Of a stretch of 64,000 bases of DNA, positions 15,527-22,875 are shown in pieces. This DNA comes from Aminobacter sp. J41. Its GTDB lineage: Bacteria; Pseudomonadota; Alphaproteobacteria; Rhizobiales; Rhizobiaceae. The position numbers were made by a program, and so were the translations under genes. The stretch lies in assembly GCF_000526635.1 (NCBI RefSeq), contig NZ_JAGL01000002.1, positions 1 to 64,000 on the forward strand, given 5' to 3'. The notes below the pieces were generated by a model that saw only the letters and a list, made by a program, of their open reading frames with translations, ran no database searches and was not told where the DNA came from. Each line of letters begins with the position of its first letter. The stretch's first letter is position 1.

Positions 15527-15733
15527 TTCAATCCTCCTGCATATTTCGCGCCGCCAAACTCGCCAGCGGAACGTTGGTTCCCCTCTAAGTGCAAGATTTT
15601 GAAGTTTTTTTCTCCCGCAGAAGAGGTTGTGGCACCTTCGCGAATGTCAAGTGATTTCGTCCGCATTTTTTGCGCTATCGGCGGGCGCCCCTGCACGAGG
15701 AAAATGCAAGTGGCCACGCATTTCCGAATTGAC

Positions 15734-15755
15734 GACATAAAGATTTCTTTATATC
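15734..15755. promoter_or_regulatory. 22-bp palindromic operator upstream of bmt (SahR-like)
   Basis: GACATAAAG and CTTTATATC are near-perfect inverted arms around ATTT. The same 22-bp form occurs upstream of the methyl-THF methyltransferase gene (22835-22856). It overlaps the spacer after a TTGACG -35-like element (15729-15734), a repressor-type position, and ends 33 bases before bmt. From memory it resembles the alphaproteobacterial motif of SahR, an S-adenosylhomocysteine-sensing ArsR-family repressor of methionine-cycle genes. Confidence 0.7.
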
Positions 15756-15788
15756 GTTATCCTAATATCGAAATGCACGGAGGCGGCC

Positions 15789-16811
15789 ATGCCTAACCCC
15801 ATCCATGAACTCCTCGCCCAAAAGGGCGTACTCCTCGCCGACGGCGCCACGGGGACGAACCTGTTCGCGATGGGGCTCAATTCGGGCGAAGCGCCGGAAC
15901 TGTGGAATGAAACCGCGCCGGCGAAGATCGTGGCCCTGCATCAGGGCTTCGTCGACGCCGGCGCCGACATCATCCTCACCAACTCGTTCGGCGGCACCCG
16001 CCACCGCCTCAAGCTGCACAACGCGCAGGATCGCGTCTTCGAACTCAACAGGAAGGCCGCTGAAATCGCCCGTTCGGTTGCCGATCGTGCCGGCCGCAAG
16101 GTGATCGTTGCGGGTTCCGTTGGTCCGACCGGCGAACTGCTGGAACCGCTCGGCGCGCTCACCCATGACGCCGCAGTCGATGCCTTTGCCGAGCAGATGG
16201 AAGGCCTGAAGGCTGGTGGTGCGGAGGTAGCGTGGATTGAGACCATGTCCGCGCCCGGCGAAATTCGCGCCGCGGCGGAAGCTGCCGCCCGCGTTGGCCT
16301 GCCATATGTCTACACCGGCTCATTTGACACTGCTGGCCGCACCATGATGGGCCTTGCCCCGCGCGACATCCATTCGGTGGTGGACGGCCTGCCCGAGCAG
16401 CCGGTGGCAGTCGGCGCGAATTGCGGCGTAGGCGCTTCCGACATTCTTGCCTCGCTGCTGGACATGAGCGCCGCCAAGCCCGACGCGATCATCGTCGTCA
16501 AGGGCAATTGCGGCATCCCCGAGTTCCAGGGCACCGAAATCGTCTATTCCGGCACACCCGAGCTGATGGCGAAATATGCCTGCATGGCGTTCGACGCCGG
16601 TGCGTCGATCATCGGCGGCTGCTGCGGCACATCATGCGAGCACCTGCGTGCAATGCGCGAGGCGCTGGACCACTATGTCCGCGGCGCCGAACGCCCGGAC
16701 GTCAGTGAGATCGTCACCTATATCGGGCCGCTGCGGAACAAGCAGGCGTTCGAGAGCGGTGCCGGTGAAGGCGAAGGCCGCCGCGAGCGGCGCAGGGCAC
16801 GTCATGCATGA
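15789..16811 (+). CDS. bmt: Homocysteine S-methyltransferase (betaine-homocysteine methyltransferase / MetH homocysteine module)
   Basis: This zinc enzyme methylates homocysteine to methionine. The 340 residues form one homocysteine-methyltransferase barrel: LLADGATGTNLF at the N terminus, TNSFGGTR at about 64-71, and the zinc ligands Cys212 (GANCG) and Cys278-Cys279 (GGCCGT). Rhizobial orthologues are annotated as betaine-homocysteine methyltransferase. The same fold is the first module of MetH, and the other MetH modules are encoded 4-8 kb downstream, so the methyl donor may be betaine or methylcobalamin. The C terminus carries an Arg-rich tail (GEGRRERRRARHA, about 328-340) like those on three other proteins of this island. 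A palindromic operator lies 33 bases upstream. Confidence 0.88.
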   Translation: MPNPIHELLAQKGVLLADGATGTNLFAMGLNSGEAPELWNETAPAKIVALHQGFVDAGADIILTNSFGGTRHRLKLHNAQDRVFELNRKAAEIARSVADRAGRKVIVAGSVGPTGELLEPLGALTHDAAVDAFAEQMEGLKAGGAEVAWIETMSAPGEIRAAAEAAARVGLPYVYTGSFDTAGRTMMGLAPRDIHSVVDGLPEQPVAVGANCGVGASDILASLLDMSAAKPDAIIVVKGNCGIPEFQGTEIVYSGTPELMAKYACMAFDAGASIIGGCCGTSCEHLRAMREALDHYVRGAERPDVSEIVTYIGPLRNKQAFESGAGEGEGRRERRRARHA

Positions 16812-17108
16812 ATCGGTGAAGGAAGCGAACTGACGCGAACCCACGGCTGCGCCCTAGCCCCCCGACCAGCAGCCGGTTTGCCCCCCTCGCTCCTTCACTT
16901 TGGCAGGCGGTGCCGAGGCTTCTGGCCTCGCACCGCCTGTTTCATTTGCACACCTTCAGGATGCTGGCACATCGCCCCAAGCCTTGGAGCTGGCGGCGAT
17001 TGAAAAACCTTGCCGCGCTTAACGATTACTCAACCAAGATCACTAACCTGACAGCAGTTTCCGTATGGAACACTGCCGATGGCCGCGTCAGCTTCACCCT
17101 GCGCGCAA

Positions 17109-18269
17109 ATGCAGAGCTTCATTGGGGGCGCTTTGGACACAACGACGCTTTTCCTCGCCAACATCGTCATCCTGCTTGTCATGGCGATCGCCAAAGGCGT
17201 TGCGGCACATGGCCGCCGCGACGAGGAGTGGCGGCGTTCCTGGGCGATCGCGAATGTCGTGATCGCGTTGTCGCTGGCGCTCTACACGGTCGACCAGATG
17301 CTGCCGCCCCTCGCGATGACCCTGATGCCCGACATCTTCCTCATTATCGGCTTCGGCCTGCGGTGGAAGGCGGCGCGGCAGTTCTCCGGTCGCACGACCC
17401 CCTGGTTCGTCACCTGGGGCGGCGTCATTTTTTATCTCGTTGCTGCGGGTCCATTTGCCCTATCGGTGAACGGCGTCGTCCTTGGCGTCGCGAACATCGC
17501 GCTGACCACGCAGACCGCGCTGATCGCCTACGAATTTTGGCGCGATCGCGACGACGGTTTTCCGTCCCGCTACTGGCTGATCATCGCCTATGTCGCGATG
17601 GGATTGTCGTTTGGCTATCGCATCTTCGTCGGCCTGCTCGATGACGGCTCCATGCCAGCCTACATCCCGCAGGACACCGCCCTCGCCGTCCACCTCGCGG
17701 TGGCCCTGTTTCACACGGTTGCTGGCGGCGCCTTCGCTCTCTCGCTCGCCTATGAACGAGGCAGTGCGGCCCTGCGGTTCGCGGCGATGCACGATTCGCT
17801 GACCCAGCTCCTTAACCGCAACGCCTTCGAAATGCGCCTGCGCTCATACCTTGCCGAACAGAAGCCGTTCGCGCTGGCGCTCATCGACATTGACCGGTTC
17901 AAGTCCATTAACGACCGTTTTGGTCACGGAGCCGGAGACGCAGCGATCCGCACCTGTGCGCAGATCTGCCGTGAGATGGTCGGCGACCGCGGCACGGTCG
18001 CGCGTATCGGCGGCGAGGAGTTCACGATCATCTTCGACGCCATCGATCCGGAGGAAGCCGCAGCCTTCATCGAGAAGATTCGCGGGCGCGTCAGCCAGTG
18101 GCCGGTGGTGTCGGGCAACGACACCTTTGGCATGACGATCAGCGGCGGTGTTTGCCACATAGATCAGGCGCCCTCCGACTTCGAAGAGCTGATGCGGTTG
18201 GTCGACAAGGGCCTCTACGAGTCCAAGAAGAACGGGCGCAACCGCATCACCATCAAGCAGGCAGCCTAA
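17109..18269 (+). CDS. Membrane-anchored diguanylate cyclase (GGDEF)
   Basis: The protein makes cyclic di-GMP from GTP. Six or seven membrane spans fill roughly the first 200 residues, and a GGDEF domain follows with LTQLLNRNAF, IDIDRFKSINDRFGHGAGD (metal and substrate binding) and the active-site loop RIGGEEF. The usual RxxD inhibitory site is absent (GDRG sits at that place), so product inhibition is probably missing. The start at 17109 (MQSFIGGALD) looks more natural than an in-frame ATG at 17079, but neither has a strong ribosome site. It sits inside the methyl-transfer island without an obvious link to it. Its stop overlaps that of the convergent Fe-S gene. Confidence 0.9.
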   Translation: MQSFIGGALDTTTLFLANIVILLVMAIAKGVAAHGRRDEEWRRSWAIANVVIALSLALYTVDQMLPPLAMTLMPDIFLIIGFGLRWKAARQFSGRTTPWFVTWGGVIFYLVAAGPFALSVNGVVLGVANIALTTQTALIAYEFWRDRDDGFPSRYWLIIAYVAMGLSFGYRIFVGLLDDGSMPAYIPQDTALAVHLAVALFHTVAGGAFALSLAYERGSAALRFAAMHDSLTQLLNRNAFEMRLRSYLAEQKPFALALIDIDRFKSINDRFGHGAGDAAIRTCAQICREMVGDRGTVARIGGEEFTIIFDAIDPEEAAAFIEKIRGRVSQWPVVSGNDTFGMTISGGVCHIDQAPSDFEELMRLVDKGLYESKKNGRNRITIKQAA

Positions 18270-18922
18270 AGCCCGGCAAACGCCTTGTGGTGAAACGCCT
18301 GGACTTCGTCCGGGTATCGCCACTCGGTGCCGACCGGGCAGGCATTGCGCGCGATGCAGCGCGTGCGGCATTCGCCAGCGTTCGGCCCGCGCACATGCGC
18401 GAGGCACGCCGCGTAGTCGTAGGCGCCGCCATCAAAGGCATGAACCGGACAGGCGTTTATGCAGAATTCTCCGACACATGCGCCGCAGGCATGAATCACT
18501 TCCTCAACTTCCTGAATCGGAAACTCAACATCGAACAGGATCGCGCCTCGATAAGCGTGCCACAGGCCGAGACGCGGATCGATCAACGGTCCGACTGGTG
18601 ACGAGGCCAGCTTCTGCGCGCGCGTAGCCCATTGCTGGAAAGGAGCCCAGGGCCGGTCGTTCGGCATGACGACGCGGCCGCCAAAGCGCTGCGCGACTTC
18701 GGAAATGACCTGACGCGACCATGTATCGAGTGGATTGGAAATGCCGGCAGGCTGGCCCTGCCGCCATTGTTCGAAATGGGCCCAGTAACGCGCCCCTTCA
18801 TTACCCACGAGCACCACGGCCCGGGCGGTTCCCCACTCGCCAACGGCGAGCGGGGCAATGCCGCGGACGCTGAGCCCGGAAGGCGCCAGCGCCTGCGAGA
18901 TTTCCAAAGGCTGGGAAGGCAC
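18266..18922 (-). CDS. 4Fe-4S dicluster protein, possibly cobalamin-processing (QueG/CblC-like)
   Basis: The 218-residue protein starts at a GTG with GGGGAGG upstream. The C-terminal third has two Cys clusters, ACGACVGEFCINACP and AGECRTRCIARNACP, fitting two [4Fe-4S] clusters. The N-terminal two thirds (including NPLDTWSRQVI and PWAPFQQWATRA) faintly resemble the flavin/cobalamin-binding fold of MMACHC (CblC) and QueG. It follows the MttB-like gene on the same strand about 100 bases downstream. By context it could supply electrons for, or process, the corrinoid cofactor. That role is inference; the Fe-S character is read directly. Confidence 0.72.
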   Translation of the reverse strand: MPSQPLEISQALAPSGLSVRGIAPLAVGEWGTARAVVLVGNEGARYWAHFEQWRQGQPAGISNPLDTWSRQVISEVAQRFGGRVVMPNDRPWAPFQQWATRAQKLASSPVGPLIDPRLGLWHAYRGAILFDVEFPIQEVEEVIHACGACVGEFCINACPVHAFDGGAYDYAACLAHVRGPNAGECRTRCIARNACPVGTEWRYPDEVQAFHHKAFAGL

Positions 18923-18994
18923 TCAGCGCCTCCCCTTGTTCGTCGGATCCTGAAAGGCGCTGCGCCAGACTTCCTTGTGGATGATGTTGGCCAC
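18923..18994 (-). CDS. Possible 23-residue ORF between the MttB-like and Fe-S genes
   Basis: A GTG at 18994 opens VANIIHKEVWRSAFQDPTNK plus GRR, and its TGA directly abuts the GTG of the Fe-S gene. The same frame is continuous with the MttB-like gene: reading through that gene's TGA would add 9 codons and then this peptide. No good ribosome site precedes the GTG. It may be a coupling leader, a readthrough extension or chance. Confidence 0.2.
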   Translation of the reverse strand: MANIIHKEVWRSAFQDPTNKGRR

Positions 18995-19021
18995 TTTAGC
19001 CCGGCCTGAATCGGGCTCCTT

Positions 19022-20584
19022 TCAGGTGAAGGCGTCGGGCATCGACTCCTTGCGCCGGGCGACGTAGTCGCGCAGGCCTTCGGCGATACCCGGATCGAGA
19101 TACGGCGCCTCGTAGTTCTCGAGCCAACGGCGTGCGAGCTCGTTGGCGCGCTGCGCTGCGGTCTTCTCGCCTTCGGCCAGCCACTGCTCGTACGAATTGT
19201 TGTCCGCGATCGTCGAGCGGTAGAAGGCGGTCTGGAAGTTCGCTTGCGTGTGCGAGCAACCAAGATAGTGGCTGCCGGGGCCCACTTCGCGGATCGCGTC
19301 GAGCGCCTGGCCGTTCTCGGACAGGTCCACGCCCTGCGCCAGCTTCGGCATCATGCCGAGCTGGTCGACGTCCATCATGAACTTCTCGTAGCAGGAGGCG
19401 AGACCGCCCTCGAGCCAGCCAGCCGCATGCAGCACGAAGTTGGTGCCTGCGAGCAGCGTCGAGTTCAGCGTGTTCGCGCTCTCGTAGGCCGCCTGCGCGT
19501 CCGGGATCTTGGACGCGCAGAGCGAGCCGCCGGTGCGGAACGGCAGGCCGAGGCGGCGCGCCAGCTGGGCAGCGCCGTAGGAGACCAGCGTCGGCTCCGG
19601 CGTACCGAAGGTCGGAGCGCCCGACTGCATCGAAATCGACGATGCAAAGGTACCGAACACCACCGGCGCGCCCGGACGGATCAGCTGCGTGAAGGCGGCG
19701 CCAGCGAGCACTTCGGCCAGAACTTGCGTCAGCGTGCCGGCAACCGTCACCGGGCTCATGGCGCCCGAGAGGATGAACGGCGTGACGATGCAGGCCTGAT
19801 TGTGGCGGGCATAGACCTTCAGCGCGCCCAGCATGGTCTCATCGAAGACCATCGGCGAGTTGGCGTTGATGAGGTTGATGACAACGGTGTTCTGCTCGAC
19901 GAATTCGTCGCCGAACAGGATCTTCGCCATCGCGATCGTGTCCTCTGCGCGCTCAGGCGCGGTAACCGAGCCCATGAACGGCTTGTCCGACAGCGTCATG
20001 TGCGCCAGCACCATGTCGAGATGGCGCTTGTTGACCGGAACGTCGACCGGCTCGCAGACGGTGCCGCCCGAATGGTGGATCGACGGCGCCATGTAGGAGA
20101 GCTTCACGAAGTTGCGGAAGTCCTCGATCGTCGCGTAGCGGCGGTTGCCGTCTAGGTCGCGTACAAACGGAGGACCGTAGACCGGCGCGAAGACGGTCGC
20201 ATTGCCGCCGATCTGCACCGAGCGCTGCGGATTGCGCGCATGCTGGGTGAACACCGACGGCGCGGTCTTCAGCAGCGACCGCGGCAGACCCTTGGGGAAA
20301 TGCACCCGCTCGCCGCGAACGTCAGCGCCTGCCTGCTTCCACAGCTCCAGGGCTTCCGGATCGTCGCGGAACTCGATGCCAACTTCTTCCAGCACCGTGT
20401 CGGCATTCGCCTCGATCAGTGCCAGCCCCTCCTCATTGAGGACTTCGTAGAGCGGAATCTCGCGCTTGATGTACGTCAGCTGCGTACCCGCGCTGCCGCT
20501 GGTACGCGCCGCGCGCCGCGCAGCCGCACCGCCGCGAGCCCTGCGCCCGCCGGTGTCCTGCTCTACAGTCGTATTGTCTTCCAT
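19022..20584 (-). CDS. MttB-superfamily (non-pyrrolysine) methylamine/betaine:corrinoid methyltransferase
   Basis: MttB-family enzymes move a methyl group from a quaternary or tertiary amine to Co(I) of a corrinoid protein. The 520-residue frame has no internal TAG, so it is a non-pyrrolysine member like MtgB (glycine betaine) rather than trimethylamine MttB. Visible family segments are the N-terminal VLEEVGIEFRDDPEALELWKQ, IHHSGGTVCEPVDVP, PFILSGAMSPVTVAG and GGLASCYEKFMMDVDQLG. The N terminus carries an extra Arg/Gly/Ala-rich tail (GGRRARGGAAARRAAR, about 12-27). It is divergent from the corrinoid-protein gene. The substrate is probably glycine betaine or a related betaine, inferred from neighbours. 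Confidence 0.85.
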   Translation of the reverse strand: MEDNTTVEQDTGGRRARGGAAARRAARTSGSAGTQLTYIKREIPLYEVLNEEGLALIEANADTVLEEVGIEFRDDPEALELWKQAGADVRGERVHFPKGLPRSLLKTAPSVFTQHARNPQRSVQIGGNATVFAPVYGPPFVRDLDGNRRYATIEDFRNFVKLSYMAPSIHHSGGTVCEPVDVPVNKRHLDMVLAHMTLSDKPFMGSVTAPERAEDTIAMAKILFGDEFVEQNTVVINLINANSPMVFDETMLGALKVYARHNQACIVTPFILSGAMSPVTVAGTLTQVLAEVLAGAAFTQLIRPGAPVVFGTFASSISMQSGAPTFGTPEPTLVSYGAAQLARRLGLPFRTGGSLCASKIPDAQAAYESANTLNSTLLAGTNFVLHAAGWLEGGLASCYEKFMMDVDQLGMMPKLAQGVDLSENGQALDAIREVGPGSHYLGCSHTQANFQTAFYRSTIADNNSYEQWLAEGEKTAAQRANELARRWLENYEAPYLDPGIAEGLRDYVARRKESMPDAFT

Positions 20585-20665
20585 GCCCGATTCCCTGATT
20601 CAACACGGCTTCGGTCGAATCGTAGCCAAGCGGCACGGGATAAGCGGCCAGCCAGCGCCAGAGCC

Positions 20666-20681
20666 TGTCGCAATTTCGACA
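20666..20681. promoter_or_regulatory. Inverted repeat in the mttB-corrinoid divergent promoter
   Basis: TGTCG (20666-20670) and CGACA (20677-20681) flank a CAATTT centre in the 251-base space between the divergent MttB-like and corrinoid genes. Its central position would let one regulator control both. The arms are short, so this is tentative. The palindrome differs from the operator in front of bmt. Confidence 0.3.
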
Positions 20682-20835
20682 ACTGCGAAAACTATCGTAT
20701 CACTGAAATCGCAATCGGTCGCTTTCCACTTGCGCGACGTCGCAAATCAGATAAGCAAACGGCGTCGGGGAACATAAGAATTGGCCGCAATAGCCGCCGC
20801 GCCGCGATGCGGGCCATGTCTTCAGGAGCTTGGGA

Positions 20836-21531
20836 ATGTCCGACGACGAAATCATCCTGTCCGAACTCTCCGACGATGAACTCGTGCAGCAGATGCACGA
20901 CGACCTCTATGATGGTCTGAAGGAAGAGATCGAGGAAGGAACGCGCATCCTTCTGGAGCGCGGCTGGGCACCTTACGACGTGCTGACACAGGCGCTCGTC
21001 GAGGGCATGCGCATCGTGGGCGAGGACTTCCGCGACGGCATCCTGTTTGTGCCGGAAGTGTTGCTCTCGGCGAACGCGATGAAGGCCGGCATGGCCATCC
21101 TGCGCCCGCTGCTCGCCGCCACCGATGCCCCGAAGCAGGGCAAGCTCGTCATCGGCACGGTGAAGGGCGACATCCACGACATCGGCAAGAACCTCGTCGG
21201 CATGATGATGGAAGGCGCCGGTTTCGACGTGATTGACCTCGGCATCAACAACCCGGTCGAGAACTACCTGGCGGCGATCGAAGAGCACAAGCCGGACATC
21301 GTCGGCATGTCGGCGCTGCTCACCACCACCATGCCCTACATGAAGGTGGTCATCGACACGCTGAAGGAAAAGGGTATTCGCGACGACTACGTCGTCCTGG
21401 TCGGCGGTGCGCCGCTGAACGAGGAATTCGCGAAGGCCGTGGGCGCCGATGCCTACTGCCGCGACGCGGCTGTCGCAGTCGAGACGGCCAAGGACTTCAT
21501 GAAGCGTCGTCACAACGTTCGCGCGGCCTGA
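20836..21531 (+). CDS. Corrinoid (B12-binding) methyl-carrier protein, MtbC/MetH-module type
   Basis: This protein carries the methyl group on cobalt between methyltransferases. The start is the ATG at 20836, with AGGAG 7 bases upstream. The 231 residues have the helical cap domain (about 10-100) and the Rossmann-like B12 domain (about 101-225). The base-off motif GDIHDIGKN (His at about 114) is present, as are SALLTTTMPYM and VLVGGAPLNEEF for the nucleotide tail. It equals the central module of MetH. Unlike four partners in this island it has no Arg-rich tail. It is divergent from the MttB-like gene and upstream of the DUF1638 and methyl-THF genes. Confidence 0.93.
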   Translation: MSDDEIILSELSDDELVQQMHDDLYDGLKEEIEEGTRILLERGWAPYDVLTQALVEGMRIVGEDFRDGILFVPEVLLSANAMKAGMAILRPLLAATDAPKQGKLVIGTVKGDIHDIGKNLVGMMMEGAGFDVIDLGINNPVENYLAAIEEHKPDIVGMSALLTTTMPYMKVVIDTLKEKGIRDDYVVLVGGAPLNEEFAKAVGADAYCRDAAVAVETAKDFMKRRHNVRAA

Positions 21532-21560
21532 GAGCCGCGCAGAACGCTGTTGCATTCAAG

Positions 21561-21722
21561 TCAGTAGCTGGCCGAACGCTCGACGGAACGGCCAGCCTGC
21601 TGCGTAGCATCGACAGCATTGGCCGTGTCCGCCCCCATGCCGCGGATCGTGTTTGCGCAGCCGGCAGCGAAACCAGCGACGAGGACAAGTGCTGCGACCT
21701 TGGAAATGACCTTCGGGTTCAT
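21561..21722 (-). CDS. Entericidin A/B-type small lipoprotein
   Basis: The 53-residue protein starts at an ATG with GGAG 7 bases upstream (a second ATG one codon earlier is too close). It has a lipoprotein signal with lipobox FAAGC, then NTIRGMGADTANAVDATQQAGRS, which matches the entericidin family of short outer-membrane or periplasmic lipoproteins. In enterobacteria these form a toxin-antidote pair; in Alphaproteobacteria single copies are very common and of unclear role. It lies on the opposite strand inside the methyl-transfer island, between the corrinoid gene and the DUF1638 gene. Confidence 0.8.
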   Translation of the reverse strand: MNPKVISKVAALVLVAGFAAGCANTIRGMGADTANAVDATQQAGRSVERSASY

Positions 21723-21775
21723 CATCTCTCTCCGTATCGGGATAGAGCGCGGGGTGCGCGGGATCAGTGACGCCA

Positions 21776-22396
21776 ATGCAACGCACGGCCCCAGAAAAGG
21801 TTCTCATCATCGCGTGCGGGATGCTCGCGCGTGAGATCCTTGCGGTGAAAGCGGCGAATGGCCTCGACCATCTTGAGCTGACTTGCCTGCCCGCCGAGTA
21901 TCACTTCCGTCCTAATCAAATCGCGCCCGGTATCGACGCGGCGATCAGCAAGGCCAAGGCCGAAGGCTGGAAGAACATCCTGGTTGGCTATGCCGATTGC
22001 GGCACCGGCGGCATGCTGGACGCAGTTTGCGAGAAGCACGGCGTGCAGCGCCTCGCCGGCCCGCATTGCTTCGCCTTCTACCAGGGCCTTGGGGCCTTCG
22101 AGCAGGTTGCGGACAGCGACATCACCGCCTTCTACTTTACCGACTTCCTCTGCCGGCAGTTCGAGTCGTTCTTCATCAAGCCGCTGGGTCTCGACCGGCA
22201 TCCCGAACTCGCCCGGGACTTCTTCGGCAATTACGAGAAGCTGGTCTACCTCGCGCAGACGGACGATCCGGCACTGGAAAAGGTCGCGCAGGACGCGGCG
22301 GCGATGCTCGGCCTTGCCTATGAAAAGCGCTTCACCGGGTATGGCGACCTTACCACCGCGCTGGTATCGGCGGCCACGCCTGCGACACGTCCGTGA
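21776..22396 (+). CDS. DUF1638 protein associated with corrinoid methyl transfer
   Basis: The roughly 206-residue soluble protein belongs to DUF1638: VLIIACGMLAREI, then LPAEYHFRP, YADCGTGGML and AGPHCFAFYQG. The conserved Cys residues (about 14, 75, 98) and the adjacent His look like a metal or cofactor site, which is inference. Family members often lie beside corrinoid methyltransferase genes, and, as I recall, one is needed for methionine synthesis in a marine alphaproteobacterium with a split MetH. An alternative GTG start lies 9 bases upstream at 21767; neither start has a strong ribosome site. A role in corrinoid loading or reactivation is plausible. Confidence 0.85.
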   Translation: MQRTAPEKVLIIACGMLAREILAVKAANGLDHLELTCLPAEYHFRPNQIAPGIDAAISKAKAEGWKNILVGYADCGTGGMLDAVCEKHGVQRLAGPHCFAFYQGLGAFEQVADSDITAFYFTDFLCRQFESFFIKPLGLDRHPELARDFFGNYEKLVYLAQTDDPALEKVAQDAAAMLGLAYEKRFTGYGDLTTALVSAATPATRP

Positions 22397-22498
22397 GTGT
22401 TTGTTAGCGCGTCGTTTTTCAACCTGCCCGCGTCGTCGCGCAACAAGCGTCCGCAACGCGGCGCGGCAATTCTCTCTCCACTCAGAAACGGAACCATC

Positions 22499-22801
22499 AT
22501 GGCTGACCTTGTCATCGTCTACTGGCGCGATATCCCCGCGCAGGTGATCGTCCGGAAGGGCCGGCAGAACGCCAAGCGCGAACTGCCGCCGCGCTTCACC
22601 GAAGCGATCGACATGTGCGCGATGCGCACCGGCGCGAGCGAAACAGACGACTACCTTGCCGAATGGCGCAAATCCGACCCCGTGCCGGTGAGCGACGATC
22701 TTGAGGCTGAAGCCGATAAGGCCGCGGCCGATCTCGACGCCGCCTATGACCGCGAGCGGCTGGTTGCGCTGGTAAAGGCTGGCGGCCGGGAAACGGCTTA
22801 A
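22499..22801 (+). CDS. Small 'virulence factor' family protein (PF13769-like)
   Basis: The 100-residue protein begins MADLVIVYWRDIPAQVIVRKGR and continues with LPPRFTEAIDMCAMRTGASETDDYLAEWRKS, matching the family misleadingly named virulence factor. It has no signal peptide or membrane segment and ends in a charged helix. The start at 22499 gives the normal family length; 34 upstream codons in the same frame are unlikely to be translated. It lies between the DUF1638 and methyl-THF genes, and this pairing suggests an accessory role in the methyl-transfer system. Its molecular function is unknown. Confidence 0.78.
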   Translation: MADLVIVYWRDIPAQVIVRKGRQNAKRELPPRFTEAIDMCAMRTGASETDDYLAEWRKSDPVPVSDDLEAEADKAAADLDAAYDRERLVALVKAGGRETA

Positions 22802-22834
22802 AACGTCACCGCCTTGTTGACCAATGCCAATAAC

Positions 22835-22856
22835 GATATAAACAAACCTTTATATC
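22835..22856. promoter_or_regulatory. 22-bp palindromic operator upstream of the methyl-THF methyltransferase gene
   Basis: GATATAAA (22835-22842) and TTTATATC (22849-22856) are perfect 8-bp arms around CAAACC. Length and arms match the operator upstream of bmt at 15734. The flanking bases also match in inverted orientation, since both sites carry TTTATATCGTTAT or its complement. It ends 19 bases before the ATG, fitting repression. Confidence 0.72.
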
Positions 22857-22875
22857 ATTCAGGAGAGAGACTTCT

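Noticed and set aside
16910-17644. 244-codon plus-strand frame overlapping the diguanylate cyclase gene
   Set aside because: After its first part it is a shifted reading of the GGDEF gene with a His/Arg-rich translation.
19022-20584. Possible pyrrolysine-containing MttB (true trimethylamine methyltransferase)
   Set aside because: The whole frame is open without any internal TAG and the window has no pyl genes, so it belongs to the non-pyrrolysine group.
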